Shown: in pieces, positions 6,310-15,430 of the stretch
How the letters are laid out: every line of letters starts with the position of its first letter
Numbering within the stretch: position 1 is the first letter of the stretch
Source: Bradyrhizobium sp.
Lineage (GTDB): Bacteria > Pseudomonadota > Alphaproteobacteria > Rhizobiales > Xanthobacteraceae
Direction: 5' to 3'
Assembly (NCBI GenBank): GCA_030681365.1
Contig: JAUXWH010000072.1
Coordinates: 1-39,859 of the forward strand
DNA: 39,859 nucleotides
Position numbers and translations under genes: made by a program
The notes under the pieces: model-generated
Told to the model about the DNA's origin: nothing
Databases searched by the model: none
Seen by the model: the letters and a program-made list of their open reading frames with translations, nothing else

Positions 6310-6437
6310 GGATACGCACTCCCCCACCTCAGGATCATACGGCGGGAAGTCAGGCATTTTCAAGCCGCGCCGGGAGTGTTCATTTGCAGTCGAGGCACTT
6401 AAGAATGCGGGAAACCAACTGAGCGAGGGAACCTACG

Positions 6438-6905
6438 TTGACGCAAGACCAGCCGCCCGCCAGGGAATTCGATATCGAGGAAGCCAGACGCGTGCTCCGC
6501 GATGTGTTTGCGCCGTGGGTGCAGGACCTCAAACTATCGATCGAGGGCATCGACTTTAACCCGCCGCCGAATGCCGCCGACTGGCAGCCGGGCGCCCTCC
6601 TCCGCATGCCCTTCTCCGAACGGCTGTGCCGCAACGGCGGCATCGTTTGCGGCCAGGCGCTGATGGCATTCGCCGATACCGCCATGGTAATCGCGAATCT
6701 CGCGGCCAACCGCGGCTACCGGCCGATGACGACGGTCGATCAAACCACGCATTTCATGCGCGCCGTAACCGCATCGGACGTGCTGGCGGATGCACGGGTG
6801 GTCCGGATGGGTCGCACCATGAGCTTCGGCCGCGTCACCCTGTCGAGCGCCAGCGACAACAAGCCGGTGGCGATGGTCTCCAGCGCGTTCGCAATGCTGG
6901 GTTAG
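6438..6905 (+). CDS. PaaI-family hotdog-fold thioesterase
   Basis: 155 residues starting at TTG 6438, after GAGGGA; no in-frame ATG occurs before the folded domain. The pattern RNGGIVCGQALMAFADTAM, followed by the TTVDQTTHFMRAV strand, is typical of the PaaI/acyl-CoA thioesterase 13 hotdog fold, in which the Gly-rich turn and Asp near residue 80 contribute to CoA-ester hydrolysis. The substrate is unknown. It converges with the transporter cluster ending at 6996, so the two need not be linked. Confidence 0.8.
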   Translation: MTQDQPPAREFDIEEARRVLRDVFAPWVQDLKLSIEGIDFNPPPNAADWQPGALLRMPFSERLCRNGGIVCGQALMAFADTAMVIANLAANRGYRPMTTVDQTTHFMRAVTASDVLADARVVRMGRTMSFGRVTLSSASDNKPVAMVSSAFAMLG

Positions 6906-6909
6906 CGGG

Positions 6910-6996
6910 TTATTTCCCGAGAATCTTTTCGGCGGCGTTGACGATGCTGACGCTCGGATTCTTGCCGCAGAAGCTGCCGAATTTCTTCCGCTCCGT
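6910..6996 (-). pseudogene. possible 3' gene remnant (28 codons)
   Basis: Immediately behind the livF stop, in another frame, the minus strand reads TERKKFGSFCGKNPSVSIVN and eight further residues, then a TAA at 6910-6912. The composition (K, N, C, balanced hydrophobics) looks like a genuine protein C-terminus and not like a shadow. It has no start of its own. It may be what is left of a gene whose 5' part was deleted, or an alternative C-terminus reached by frameshift from livF. The family is not recognised. Confidence 0.35.
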
Positions 6997-7637
6997 CAGC
7001 CCGCGATGACCGCGCCGCGCTCGATGCGGAAGGTGCGATCCAGGAGGTCGATGACGTGAGTCTCGTTGGATTCCGACATCAGCACCGATACGCCCTCACC
7101 CTTGAGGTTCGAGAGAACTTCGCCGAGCCGGCGTGCCAGCGCCGGCGCCAGGCCCTCGAACGGCTCGTCCAGCACCAGCAGACGGCGTCCCGCCATCAAG
7201 GCGCGGGCGAGAGCCACCATTTTCTGCTGGCCGCCGGAGAGTTCGAGGGCGCGGCGGCGCCGGAAATTCGCAACTTCCGGCATCAGCGTGTAGATGCGAT
7301 CGAGACGTTCCCGCGCATCCGCCGACCCGGTCGCCAGCGCCGGCAGCAGAATGTTTTCCTCAACCACGAATTCCGGCACCAGCCGGCGATCTTCCGGCAT
7401 GTAACCGAGCCCGAGCGCCGCGCGGCGATGCGCCGGCTCGGCCAGCAGATCGAGGCCATCCAGGGTCATGATGCCGCGTGCCGGCAGCGCTCCCATCAAG
7501 GCCCGCATCAACGTCGTCTTGCCGGCGCCATTGCGGCCGATCAAGCCGGAAAACTGCCGCTCGCCGAGCGACAGTTGCGCATCGCGGATGATCTCGATGG
7601 CGCCGATCGAGACATGCAGCGCGGATACCTCAAGCAT
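6996..7637 (-). CDS. livF: branched-chain amino acid ABC transporter ATPase, LivF type
   Basis: 213 residues from ATG 7635-7637, with AGGA about 7 nt upstream; an in-frame TTG at 7658 would add seven unlikely residues. Walker A GRNGAGKTT lies at residues 34-42, the signature motif reads LSGGQQ, and Walker B is LDEPFEG. LivF energises uptake through the LivHM channel. The start overlaps the end of livG by 8 nt, so the genes are translationally coupled. The protein is about 20 residues shorter at the C-terminus than usual LivF proteins, which matters given the odd frame just downstream at 6910-6996. Confidence 0.9.
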   Translation of the reverse strand: MLEVSALHVSIGAIEIIRDAQLSLGERQFSGLIGRNGAGKTTLMRALMGALPARGIMTLDGLDLLAEPAHRRAALGLGYMPEDRRLVPEFVVEENILLPALATGSADARERLDRIYTLMPEVANFRRRRALELSGGQQKMVALARALMAGRRLLVLDEPFEGLAPALARRLGEVLSNLKGEGVSVLMSESNETHVIDLLDRTFRIERGAVIAG

Positions 7638-8433
7638 GGGATGTCCTGCCGGCGCCAAGTTTGCCGTCCTTCGACCGGATCAGCGTTCCCGTGATGAACT
7701 CTCGCACGCGCTCGTCGCCGAGCGCCTCCGCGGGCGCCCCGTCCGCGATCACGGTGCCGTCATAGAACGCCAGCACGCGGTCGGCGAACCGCTGCACGAT
7801 GTCCATATCGTGCTCGACGAACAGGATGGTGGTGCCGCGCGCCTTCAACGCGCCCATGATGACGTCCATCAGCCCGAACTTCTCCTCCAGACTGATTCCG
7901 CTGGTGGGCTCATCGAGCAGCAGCACGCGCGGATTGCCCGCCGTGGCCATCGCAATGTCGAGCAGCTTACGCACGCCCTGCGGCAGCGTCGATGCCAGCG
8001 CGTCGCGGAACCGGGCGATCTGAAATTGGTCCAGCGCGGCTTCGGCATCGGCTGACGTCTCGGCCGAGGCAAAACGCGATAGCGCCGCACCGACCACGGA
8101 GCTGCCGGAACGGGCGATTGCGGTTGCCGCGCACAGGTTTTCCAGCACGCTGAAGGTCGGAAAAACCTGCGCCACTTGAAACGAACGGGCAATGCCCAGC
8201 CGCATGATCTTGCGCGACGGCAACCCGGTGATGTCCCTGCCCTCGAACTCGATGGTACCGCCCGATGGCGTCAGATGGCCGGTGATCATGTTGACGAATG
8301 TGGTCTTGCCGGCGCCGTTGGCGCCGATGATCCCGACGGTTTGCCCCTGCGGCACGTCGACATCGATGTCACGGGCGGCGACGACCTGACCGAAGGTCTT
8401 TTCGAGGCCCTTGACGGAAAGCAGCGCGCTCAT
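7630..8433 (-). CDS. livG: branched-chain amino acid ABC transporter ATPase, LivG type
   Basis: 267 residues from ATG 8431-8433, whose ATGA overlaps the livM stop. Walker A GANGAGKTT is at residues 37-45; Walker B and the following D-loop read LLLDEPTSGISLEE, typical of LivG. The H-loop His is in FVEHDMD. The C-terminus continues to RTSHA. It forms the second ATPase of the HAAT transporter with LivF. All five genes of the system share one strand and the last four overlap or abut, so one operon is expected. Confidence 0.9.
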   Translation of the reverse strand: MSALLSVKGLEKTFGQVVAARDIDVDVPQGQTVGIIGANGAGKTTFVNMITGHLTPSGGTIEFEGRDITGLPSRKIMRLGIARSFQVAQVFPTFSVLENLCAATAIARSGSSVVGAALSRFASAETSADAEAALDQFQIARFRDALASTLPQGVRKLLDIAMATAGNPRVLLLDEPTSGISLEEKFGLMDVIMGALKARGTTILFVEHDMDIVQRFADRVLAFYDGTVIADGAPAEALGDERVREFITGTLIRSKDGKLGAGRTSHA

Positions 8434-9383
8434 GCCGCCTCCCTTCCGGAAACGGTGACACGTTTGCGGATCATCAGGGAGCCTAACCCCTCGGGCACGA
8501 ACAGGATGGTCAGCAGCAGCACCGACCCGAGGATCAATTGCCAGCCGCCGGGCAGCAAGGCGACCGCGATGGTGCGGACGATCTCGAACAGCAGCGCGCC
8601 GAGAAACGCCGCCGGAACCGACGCAGCCCCGGCGAGGATGGTCACGAACACGAATCCGCCCGACGTGGTCCAATAGGCCATCTGCGGATCGACATGGCTG
8701 ATCGACAGCGCCGCCAGCGCGCCGCCGGCGCCCGCCAGCGCCGCCGAAATGGTCAGTTTCAGATGCACCAGCCGCGTCACGGAAATCCCGAGATACTCGA
8801 CGCGGATTTCATTGTCGCGGATCGCGCCGGCGAGCTGGCCGGCAACCGACCCGAGATAGGCCGAGACGCCGACCCAGGCCGCAAACACCATGCCGAGCGC
8901 CAGCCAGAACAGCGCGAAGGTGTAGCCGGGACCACGCGGCATCATGCCGAAAAAGCTGGCCTGGGCGACATTGATGCCGTCGGTCGACCCCAGCGTCTCG
9001 GATTTGACCAGCACGCCATACAGGATCATGGACAGCGCGAGGCTGAGCATGGCGAAAAAGATCTCGCGGTACTGCGCGAGCAGGAAGCCGACGACGAAGG
9101 CCACCAGCACTGCCATGATGACGGCCAGCGCAATCAGCAGGAACGCGTCCGTCACCCCGAACCAGCGCCCCGACAGGGCCACCGTGTAGGCCCCGGTCGC
9201 AAAGAACAGGGCCTGGCCGAACGGCACCAGGCCGCCACGCCACAGGATGATGAGACCGCAGACCACCAGTCCGGTGGACATCGCAAGCGTCACCAGCGAG
9301 ATCAGCCAGAGCGGCGTGAACGGCGCGGCCGCCCCCAATCCGCCGAGGATCGCCGCGCCCAGAAGAATGCGAAGTCCGGTCAT
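8430..9383 (-). CDS. livM: branched-chain amino acid ABC transporter permease, LivM type
   Basis: 317 residues with about eight to ten hydrophobic spans. ATG 9381-9383 overlaps the livH stop (ATGA). The LivM hallmark segments are present: a Gly-rich GLVPFGQALFFATGAYT near the N-terminal third, and AIRDNEIRVEYLGI, the coupling region contacting the ATPases. It ends with LFVPEGLGSL and a basic tail. It pairs with LivH to form the inner-membrane channel. Confidence 0.9.
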   Translation of the reverse strand: MTGLRILLGAAILGGLGAAAPFTPLWLISLVTLAMSTGLVVCGLIILWRGGLVPFGQALFFATGAYTVALSGRWFGVTDAFLLIALAVIMAVLVAFVVGFLLAQYREIFFAMLSLALSMILYGVLVKSETLGSTDGINVAQASFFGMMPRGPGYTFALFWLALGMVFAAWVGVSAYLGSVAGQLAGAIRDNEIRVEYLGISVTRLVHLKLTISAALAGAGGALAALSISHVDPQMAYWTTSGGFVFVTILAGAASVPAAFLGALLFEIVRTIAVALLPGGWQLILGSVLLLTILFVPEGLGSLMIRKRVTVSGREAA

Positions 9384-10279
9384 CAGATTTTTCTCGGTTG
9401 AACGCGGCTGAACAGGCCCTGCGGGCGGAACACGAGAACCAGCGCCATCACCGCGTAGATCGAGAACAATTCGAGCTGCGGTATCAGATGCACGGCGCCG
9501 GCGCGAAACAAGCCGACGATCAGCGCGCCGACCAGCGCGCCCTCCATCGAGCCCATTCCGCCGATCGCCACCACCGCGAAGGCCAGCACGATGACTTCAA
9601 CTCCGATTCCCGGCGTCACCGATATCTTGGGAGCGGTCAATGCGCCGCCGAGCGCGCCGAGCACCGCGCCGATCAAAAACGTCACCGTATAGACCCGGGT
9701 CACATTGACGCCGAACGCGGCGGCGGTTTCGCGATCGTAGATCACGGCCGTCAACAGTCGTCCGAAGGTCGTCCTCTTGATGGTCAAGGCGGACGCAATG
9801 GCCAGCAGACCCGCGAACCCGACCAGGCCGATGTCGTAGACGGAGAGCGGCAATCCGCCGACCGTGAAGCTGCCGGCCTCGGTATAGGGCTGATACGCCG
9901 ACCGGCCGTCGGTGCCCCAGATCAGGATCAGCACGTCTTCCAGGATCAGGAACAGCGCGTAGGTGATGAGAACGACGACGACTTCGTCCCGGCCGTAGAC
10001 GCGGCGGAGAAACACCCGCTCCAGGATGTAGCCCATCACCAGGCCGATCGCGACCGCCGCCGTGGCGATCGCCAGATAGCCTCCGGCCACGGGCCAGCCG
10101 CGGTCGAAATACAGGCCGATCGCGGTCGCCGCCGCATAGGCGCCGAAGGCGTAGAACGCGCCGTGCGCCACGTTCAAAATCTTCATGACGCCGAAAATCA
10201 ACGTCAGGCCGATGGCGACGACAAACAGCCAGGCGGCATAAACCAGGCCATCGGTGACGATGGCGATAACTGTGATCAC
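9383..10279 (-). CDS. livH: branched-chain amino acid ABC transporter permease, LivH type
   Basis: 298 residues starting with GTG (10277-10279) after AAGGGA; no ATG lies before the first membrane span. LivH features include GLTLIFGVMKILNVAHGAFYAFGAY in the first spans and the coupling helix around DRETAAAFGVN. It ends in VFRPQGLFSRVQPRKI. The 75-base gap to the binding-protein stop at 10355 contains a GCCGGCGACGCCGGC hairpin near 10320-10334 that could dampen read-through from the binding-protein gene. Confidence 0.9.
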   Translation of the reverse strand: MITVIAIVTDGLVYAAWLFVVAIGLTLIFGVMKILNVAHGAFYAFGAYAAATAIGLYFDRGWPVAGGYLAIATAAVAIGLVMGYILERVFLRRVYGRDEVVVVLITYALFLILEDVLILIWGTDGRSAYQPYTEAGSFTVGGLPLSVYDIGLVGFAGLLAIASALTIKRTTFGRLLTAVIYDRETAAAFGVNVTRVYTVTFLIGAVLGALGGALTAPKISVTPGIGVEVIVLAFAVVAIGGMGSMEGALVGALIVGLFRAGAVHLIPQLELFSIYAVMALVLVFRPQGLFSRVQPRKI

Positions 10280-10354
10280 CGGATGCCGTCCCTTACATCG
10301 TGAAATGCGGATGAGTGCAGCCGGCGACGCCGGCTGCAGGCAATCGTGCGGCGC

Positions 10355-11680
10355 CTAGTTGCATTTGGCTCCGGGCATGCCGGCCTCGAGCCAGGCCGTC
10401 GAGGTCATGTTGGCCGGAGGGTTCACGCACTCGGCGGGATAGCGGACGATGTCGACTATTTCGGCCTTGTTCTCCGCCTTGTTGAACCGGAAGCTGCCAT
10501 AGGCGATATCGGCGATCCCCTGGTGGCCGTTGCCGATCGCCATGCGGATCCTGGCGCTCGGTCCTTCGAACTCGAGGCCCTCGAACGCCTTGATCACATC
10601 GTCGATCGCAGGCTGCTGGCCGCCCTTGGCCGCCGCGGCCTTCTCCCATGCGGATTTGAGCCCGAGGATCGATTGCGCCATGTGATAGGCCGGATAGGTC
10701 GGCGCGGTGGCGAAGCGGTCCTCGTAGACCTGGCGGAACCACTTGTTCAGGGGCGTGTCGGGGGCCATCACGCCGTGCGGGCCCCGCGCTCCGATAATCG
10801 TGCCATCCGGAATTTTGGCCCCGAGGCGGAACATGGCCGTCTCGCCTGCCGTATAGACCATGGTGGAGCGCGCCGGCAAACCGCGCGCGCTGCTCTGGAC
10901 GATGAAGCTCTCGAGATCGCCGTTCCAGAAGCTGGAATGCACCACCTTCGAATTGGTAGTCAGCAGCGCCGAGATTTCCGCGCCGAATTCACCCGCGAAC
11001 AATTTTGGCAACAACTCCTTGTCGACGGTCGCCTTGGGCGCAAGCGCCTTCATGGCGGCGACGAAATCGCGCCAGCTGTCCTGTCCCCAGGCGTAGTTCT
11101 GGTTGATGCCCGAAAATGAAGCGAGGTCGGGGAATTTCTTCAGGACGTAGCGGGCGGCCGCGACGTTATCCATGGTGGCGTGCGGCGTCGCCCGGAACAC
11201 ATATTTGAGCGGCCTTTCCTCGAAGATCCGGGGCGTCCCGCAATCCCAGAACACAGTCAGTGCCTTCAGCTCCTCGGCAACCGGAGCCACCGCAAGGCAA
11301 TTGCCCGACGAGATATATCCGACGATGGCATTCATGCCGTCGCGCTGGACGAGGTTGCGGAATTCGGTCACCTGATTGGCCGTCGAGCCAGCCTCGTCGA
11401 CGTATTTCGGCGTGATCTTCGCACCGGCCAGGCCGACGGTCGCATAGGGCGCGGGCACTTTGCCGGCGTTGAGCATTTCAATCATGATTTCCGCAGAATT
11501 GCGGCCGGGAATGCCGAACGGACCGGCGGCTGGTCCGGTCAGAAAGCTGACGATCCCGAGATTAACCGGCGCGGCCGCTGGAGCGGCGGTCTGGGCAACC
11601 GCTGCGATCGGCAACGCCGCGAACAACAACGCCGCCGATACTTTGCGCGCCAAACAGGCGCGTGGGCTCGTCCTCTGCAT
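10355..11680 (-). CDS. HAAT-type ABC transporter substrate-binding protein
   Basis: 441 residues from ATG 11678-11680, with a strong GGGGAGG ribosome site 7 nt upstream; the earlier in-frame ATG overlaps that site and is rejected. Residues up to about 30 form a signal peptide (ALLFAALPIAAVAQ), followed by an Ala/Pro linker. The mature protein has the type-1 periplasmic binding fold: NLGIVSFLTGPAAGPFGIPG at the start, a C...C pair in SGNCLAVAPVAEEL and FWDCGTP, and a final CVNPP/GAKCN pair. It delivers ligand to LivHM. The ligand cannot be read from sequence; the divergent aldolase suggests a small carboxylic acid or amino acid derivative. Confidence 0.88.
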   Translation of the reverse strand: MQRTSPRACLARKVSAALLFAALPIAAVAQTAAPAAAPVNLGIVSFLTGPAAGPFGIPGRNSAEIMIEMLNAGKVPAPYATVGLAGAKITPKYVDEAGSTANQVTEFRNLVQRDGMNAIVGYISSGNCLAVAPVAEELKALTVFWDCGTPRIFEERPLKYVFRATPHATMDNVAAARYVLKKFPDLASFSGINQNYAWGQDSWRDFVAAMKALAPKATVDKELLPKLFAGEFGAEISALLTTNSKVVHSSFWNGDLESFIVQSSARGLPARSTMVYTAGETAMFRLGAKIPDGTIIGARGPHGVMAPDTPLNKWFRQVYEDRFATAPTYPAYHMAQSILGLKSAWEKAAAAKGGQQPAIDDVIKAFEGLEFEGPSARIRMAIGNGHQGIADIAYGSFRFNKAENKAEIVDIVRYPAECVNPPANMTSTAWLEAGMPGAKCN

Positions 11681-11927
11681 GCAAATCCTCCCCATTGATG
11701 ATCTTTTCCCGGCCGTTACGGCTCTTGTCCTGAAAGTCTATGCGCGATTTCGGTCGATGCCAATACGGCCACATTGCCGCGCCGCATGTTGCAGCGCATT
11801 AGCGATGGCCGCATTGGTGGGATGCTGCGACTCCGCTTGCAGCGCTGCCAATCATGCAAGTATCTTGAGAGCAACGCCCGCCCCAAGATTCTCGCCAAGA
11901 AACAAGACGTTCCAGCAGAGAGGCTCC

Positions 11928-12722
11928 ATGAACCGTCCAGTGAATTCCCCCGCCATCAAAGTGGTGAAATCGGTTCGCGAGCAGGTCAGCCCGGAGGAAT
12001 GGCAAACCCGCGTCGATCTCGCCGCCTGCTACCGCCTCACCGCGATGTACGGCATGACGGAGATGATCGCCAACCATATCTCCTGCCGCGTGCCGGGATC
12101 GCACGACCAGTTCCTGATCAATCCCTACGGGATGCTCTACGAGGAAATCGATGCGTCGTGCCTGATCAAGGTCGATCTCGAAGGCAACACCCTCTTCAAC
12201 GCGTCGGACTATGGCGTCAACGCCGCCGGCTTCGTCATTCACAGCGCGATTCATATGGCGCGGCCCGAAATGGACTGCGTGGCGCATACCCACACTCCGG
12301 CCGGCATGGCGGTCTCGGCGATGGAATGCGGGCTGCTGCCGCTGGCGCAGACCTCGATGCGCTTTCTCCACGTCGCCTACCACGACTTCGAAGGCATCGC
12401 CGACGACATCGGCGAGCGCGAGCGGCTGGTGGCCGACCTCGGCGATCATGAAGCGATGGTGTTGCGCAACCACGGACTGCTGGTGGTCGGCCGGAACGTC
12501 CCCTCGACGTTCAACCTGCTGTATCGGATGGAGCGCGCCTGCGAGGTGCAGGTCATGGCGCTGTCCTGCAATACCAAGCTGATCCGCCCGCCGCAGGACA
12601 TCCTGGAAGCGACCTTCGACAAGATGAAGCCTCGGGTGGATCTGCCAAACCGCAACGGCGAACTGGCGTGGCCGGCGCTGCTGCGCAAGCTCGATCGGGC
12701 CGATCCCTCATACCGGAATTGA
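11928..12722 (+). CDS. class II aldolase/adducin-family protein
   Basis: 264 residues from ATG 11928, with GAGAGG about 6 nt upstream. Zn-ligand candidates are His120 and His122 in AHTHTPAG and His182 in RNHGLLVVG, matching the metal site of fuculose-phosphate aldolase-like enzymes. The family cleaves or decarboxylates hydroxy-acids and sugar phosphates, and many members are uncharacterised; the substrate here is unknown. The 247-base gap to the divergent binding-protein gene should contain both promoters. The MFS gene follows after 9 bases, so they are probably co-transcribed. Confidence 0.85.
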   Translation: MNRPVNSPAIKVVKSVREQVSPEEWQTRVDLAACYRLTAMYGMTEMIANHISCRVPGSHDQFLINPYGMLYEEIDASCLIKVDLEGNTLFNASDYGVNAAGFVIHSAIHMARPEMDCVAHTHTPAGMAVSAMECGLLPLAQTSMRFLHVAYHDFEGIADDIGERERLVADLGDHEAMVLRNHGLLVVGRNVPSTFNLLYRMERACEVQVMALSCNTKLIRPPQDILEATFDKMKPRVDLPNRNGELAWPALLRKLDRADPSYRN

Positions 12723-12731
12723 TCGGACCGG

Positions 12732-14123
12732 TTGTTGGCCGATCCTCGCCGCGCGTCACCCGGCATCCTTCATTCCGGGATAGTCCATTCCAGGCCCTGG
12801 CAGATCGCGATGATCGGGCTTGGCACGGCCACGACGCAGCTCGACACCGCCGTCAACATCGCCTTCCCCGCCATCACAAGGGGATTTGATCTGGGGATCG
12901 GCGACATCCAGTGGGTGGTGATCTGCTACGTGCTGGCCTATGCCTGCCTGCTGCTGGCGCTGGGGCGGATCGGCGACACCATCGGCCACGCCATCGTCTA
13001 TCGGACCGGGCTGGTCTGCAGCGCGGTAGCCTTCCTTCTCGTCGGCTATGCGCCGAGCTACGGCGCGATGCTGGTGTTTCGCTGCATGCAGGGCATCGGC
13101 GCGGCGCTGGTGCTGAGTTGCGGCGCGGCGCTGGTGACAGGCCTCTACGGTGAGGAACGGCGCAGCCGGGCGCTCGGCATCTATACCATGATGATGGCGC
13201 TCGGCCTGATGCTCGGTCCGCTGCTCGGCGGTGTGCTGGTGGCGACCTGGGATTGGCCGGCAGTGTTCTGGTTCCGCATCCCGATCGCGATCGCCGCGCT
13301 GCTGCTGTTGCGCGGACTGCCGGCGTCTCAGCCGCGCGCGGCACGCGAGCCGTTCGACATTCCCGGCAGCATCGCATTGGCGCTGGGTCTGGCGACGATG
13401 CTGATGGCGTTCAATCGCATACGCGAGGTGTCCGCGATCTGGCTCGGATTGCTGTCCGCCCTGGCCTTTGCAGGCTTCGTCTTCCGGCAGTCCCGCGCGG
13501 CGCGGCCGATCATCGACTTCGCGGTGTTTCGCCTGCCGGGATTTGCGATCCTGAACCTCGTCAGCGTGCTCGCCAATCTCGCGGCCTTTTCGGTCTGGCT
13601 GCTGGTGCCCTATTATCTGACCCGCGTGACCGGCTATTCGCTCGCCGAAAGCGGCGCCATTCTGGCCTGCGGGGCGGCCGGTGCGGTACTGGCTGCGCCG
13701 ATCGGCGGTCGCGTGATCGGACCGAGAATGTCCGCCGAACGGCTGGCGCTTGCCGGCGCGGCGGCAATCGGCGCCGGCCTCATCCTGCTGAGCGCGTGGA
13801 CCGAACAGACGCCGACCGCTTTGCGTGTCGCGGGGCTGGTCATCCAGGGCATCGGCCTCGGCCTGTTCCAGCTCGCCTATACCGATATCGTGGCGGCGGC
13901 GCTTCCACTCGGGGATCGCGGGGTCGCGGGCAGCCTCGCGCTGCTGACGCGGACGCTGGGCACCGTCGCCGCGGCGTCGATCGTCCTGATGGTGTTTGAA
14001 ATCCTGCATCTGCAGCACGGCTTCTTCGACGCCTTCCAGCAGACCTTTCGGCTTGCGGCCCTGCTGGCATTTGCCAGTGCGGGACTATTGGCGCTTTCAT
14101 CGCGCAAGACAGGCTATCCGTAG
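12732..14123 (+). CDS. MFS transporter, DHA2 (EmrB/QacA-like) family
   Basis: 463 residues from a TTG at 12732; the exact start is uncertain, since no ATG precedes the first helix until 12810. The first span contains TTQLDTAVNIAFPAI, the DHA2 motif D1. The next loop has RIGDTIGH, corresponding to MFS motif A, and the fifth-helix region has GLMLGPLLGG, motif C of drug/H+ antiporters. Thirteen to fourteen hydrophobic spans can be counted. Substrate unknown; export of a metabolite linked to the preceding aldolase, or of a toxic compound, are both possible. Confidence 0.85.
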   Translation: MLADPRRASPGILHSGIVHSRPWQIAMIGLGTATTQLDTAVNIAFPAITRGFDLGIGDIQWVVICYVLAYACLLLALGRIGDTIGHAIVYRTGLVCSAVAFLLVGYAPSYGAMLVFRCMQGIGAALVLSCGAALVTGLYGEERRSRALGIYTMMMALGLMLGPLLGGVLVATWDWPAVFWFRIPIAIAALLLLRGLPASQPRAAREPFDIPGSIALALGLATMLMAFNRIREVSAIWLGLLSALAFAGFVFRQSRAARPIIDFAVFRLPGFAILNLVSVLANLAAFSVWLLVPYYLTRVTGYSLAESGAILACGAAGAVLAAPIGGRVIGPRMSAERLALAGAAAIGAGLILLSAWTEQTPTALRVAGLVIQGIGLGLFQLAYTDIVAAALPLGDRGVAGSLALLTRTLGTVAAASIVLMVFEILHLQHGFFDAFQQTFRLAALLAFASAGLLALSSRKTGYP

Positions 14124-14227
14124 CCTCGCCAAGGGAGAGCCCAGCAGGCAACCCGGCCCAATTGATCTATCGCAACACCGATCCGACACCTCTGGTGAAT
14201 ATGAGTTTTTGGCCAGAGGAAAACGGC

Positions 14228-14272
14228 ATGATCGTCGGCGGCTCGACGTATCCCATGAAGTGCGCGACATGA
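14228..14272 (+). CDS. possible 14-codon leader peptide upstream of the HlyD gene
   Basis: ATG at 14228 has a strong AGAGGA ribosome site 7 nt upstream and encodes MIVGGSTYPMKCAT. Its stop (TGA, 14270-14272) overlaps the ATG of the HlyD-type gene at 14269, whose own ribosome site is poor. That arrangement is typical of translational coupling by a short leader ORF. It could equally be fortuitous. Confidence 0.35.
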   Translation: MIVGGSTYPMKCAT

Positions 14273-15429
14273 GTTCGCGCGCTGTCAAGTTGGCGGTGGG
14301 GCTGATCGCCGTTCTCGTCCTGGCCGGCGGCGGCTATTACTGGCGCTTCCTGCGCGAAATTCCGGTGCGGACGGCTGCACCCCGGCAAAATGTCGAAGTC
14401 CGCGTCTTCGGAATCGGGACGATCGAGGCGCAGATCGTCTCAAAGGTGGGCTTTCAGATCGCGGGAAAGCTGATCGCCGTTGAAGCGGATCAGGGGGATA
14501 TCGTGAAAGCCGGCGCGCTGCTGGCAAAGCTCGATGATGCCGCGCAGCGCGCCAAACTCAGGAAAAGCGAGGCTACCCAGCAGCAGGCGGCGGCGAACCT
14601 CGCCAAGACCCAGGCGCAACGCGCGCGCGCCGAAGTCACCTACCGGCAGAAAAAGAGCGTCAATCTGCGGCGGCAGACACTCGTGGGCCGCGGAAGCGTG
14701 TCGGAAGAGGCGGCCGAAGATGCGCAGGCCGCCGAGGAAATCGCGCTCGGCGATGCCAGGATCATCGAAGCGGACACCAAAGTTGCCGCAGTGCTGCAGG
14801 ACGATGCCGCGTCCCAGCGCCAGATCGATGCGGTCGTGCTGTCTCAGCATGAGCTGCGCGCGCCCTTCGACGCGAGAGTAATCGCTCGCAGCAAGGAACT
14901 CGGCGGGATCGCGAATGCGGGCGAAGCCGTATTCACGCTGATCGCGCCCGACTCGATCTGGGTCAGAGCCCATGTCGACGAAGCCCTGGCCGGAGGATTG
15001 GACATCGGCCAGCGCGCCTTTGTGCGCCTGAGATCCGAACCGAACCGCACATTCGAGACGGAAGTTGTCCGTATCGATCAGGAGAATGACCGTCTCACCG
15101 AAGAACGCCGCGTCTATGTACGATGCCGGGTCTGCAACCCCGCGCACCAGATTCGATACCTCGGCGAGCAGGCGGAAGTGGAGATCGTCAAGAAGATCAT
15201 TCCGGCCGGTGTTTTCGTTCCGCTCAAGTTCGTGGATGGCTTCGACGGCCGGTCCGGCACGATCTGGACGCTGCAGAACGGCCGGCTCGCGAGGCAGCGG
15301 GTGACCCTGGGCGAGCGTCTGCTCGACGGGCTCATCCAGATCACGTCCGACTTACAGGGCCAGGTCGTGGCCGACGACCGGACCGATCTGCGCGAGGGCC
15401 GCGCCGCGCGCTCGAGCGACGGATCGTGA
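14269..15429 (+). CDS. HlyD/DevB-type membrane fusion protein
   Basis: 386 residues from ATG 14269; frame open upstream but not protein-like. One N-terminal membrane anchor (residues 8-24) is followed by a lipoyl-like half (VEVRVFGIGTIEAQIVSKVGFQIAGK), a long Ala/Gln/Arg/Glu-rich alpha-helical hairpin at about 90-195, the second lipoyl half (LRAPFDARVIAR), and a beta-barrel (IWVRAHVDEALAGGLDIGQ). It would bridge the inner-membrane exporter to the outer membrane. One base separates it from the FtsX-type permease gene, and the order HlyD-FtsX-ATPase matches DevBCA. Confidence 0.88.
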   Translation: MSSRAVKLAVGLIAVLVLAGGGYYWRFLREIPVRTAAPRQNVEVRVFGIGTIEAQIVSKVGFQIAGKLIAVEADQGDIVKAGALLAKLDDAAQRAKLRKSEATQQQAAANLAKTQAQRARAEVTYRQKKSVNLRRQTLVGRGSVSEEAAEDAQAAEEIALGDARIIEADTKVAAVLQDDAASQRQIDAVVLSQHELRAPFDARVIARSKELGGIANAGEAVFTLIAPDSIWVRAHVDEALAGGLDIGQRAFVRLRSEPNRTFETEVVRIDQENDRLTEERRVYVRCRVCNPAHQIRYLGEQAEVEIVKKIIPAGVFVPLKFVDGFDGRSGTIWTLQNGRLARQRVTLGERLLDGLIQITSDLQGQVVADDRTDLREGRAARSSDGS

Positions 15430-15430
15430 C

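Noticed and set aside
8538..10303. Long plus-strand frames opposite livM and livH
   Set aside because: His/Arg/Asp/Gln-rich shadows of hydrophobic membrane-protein genes.
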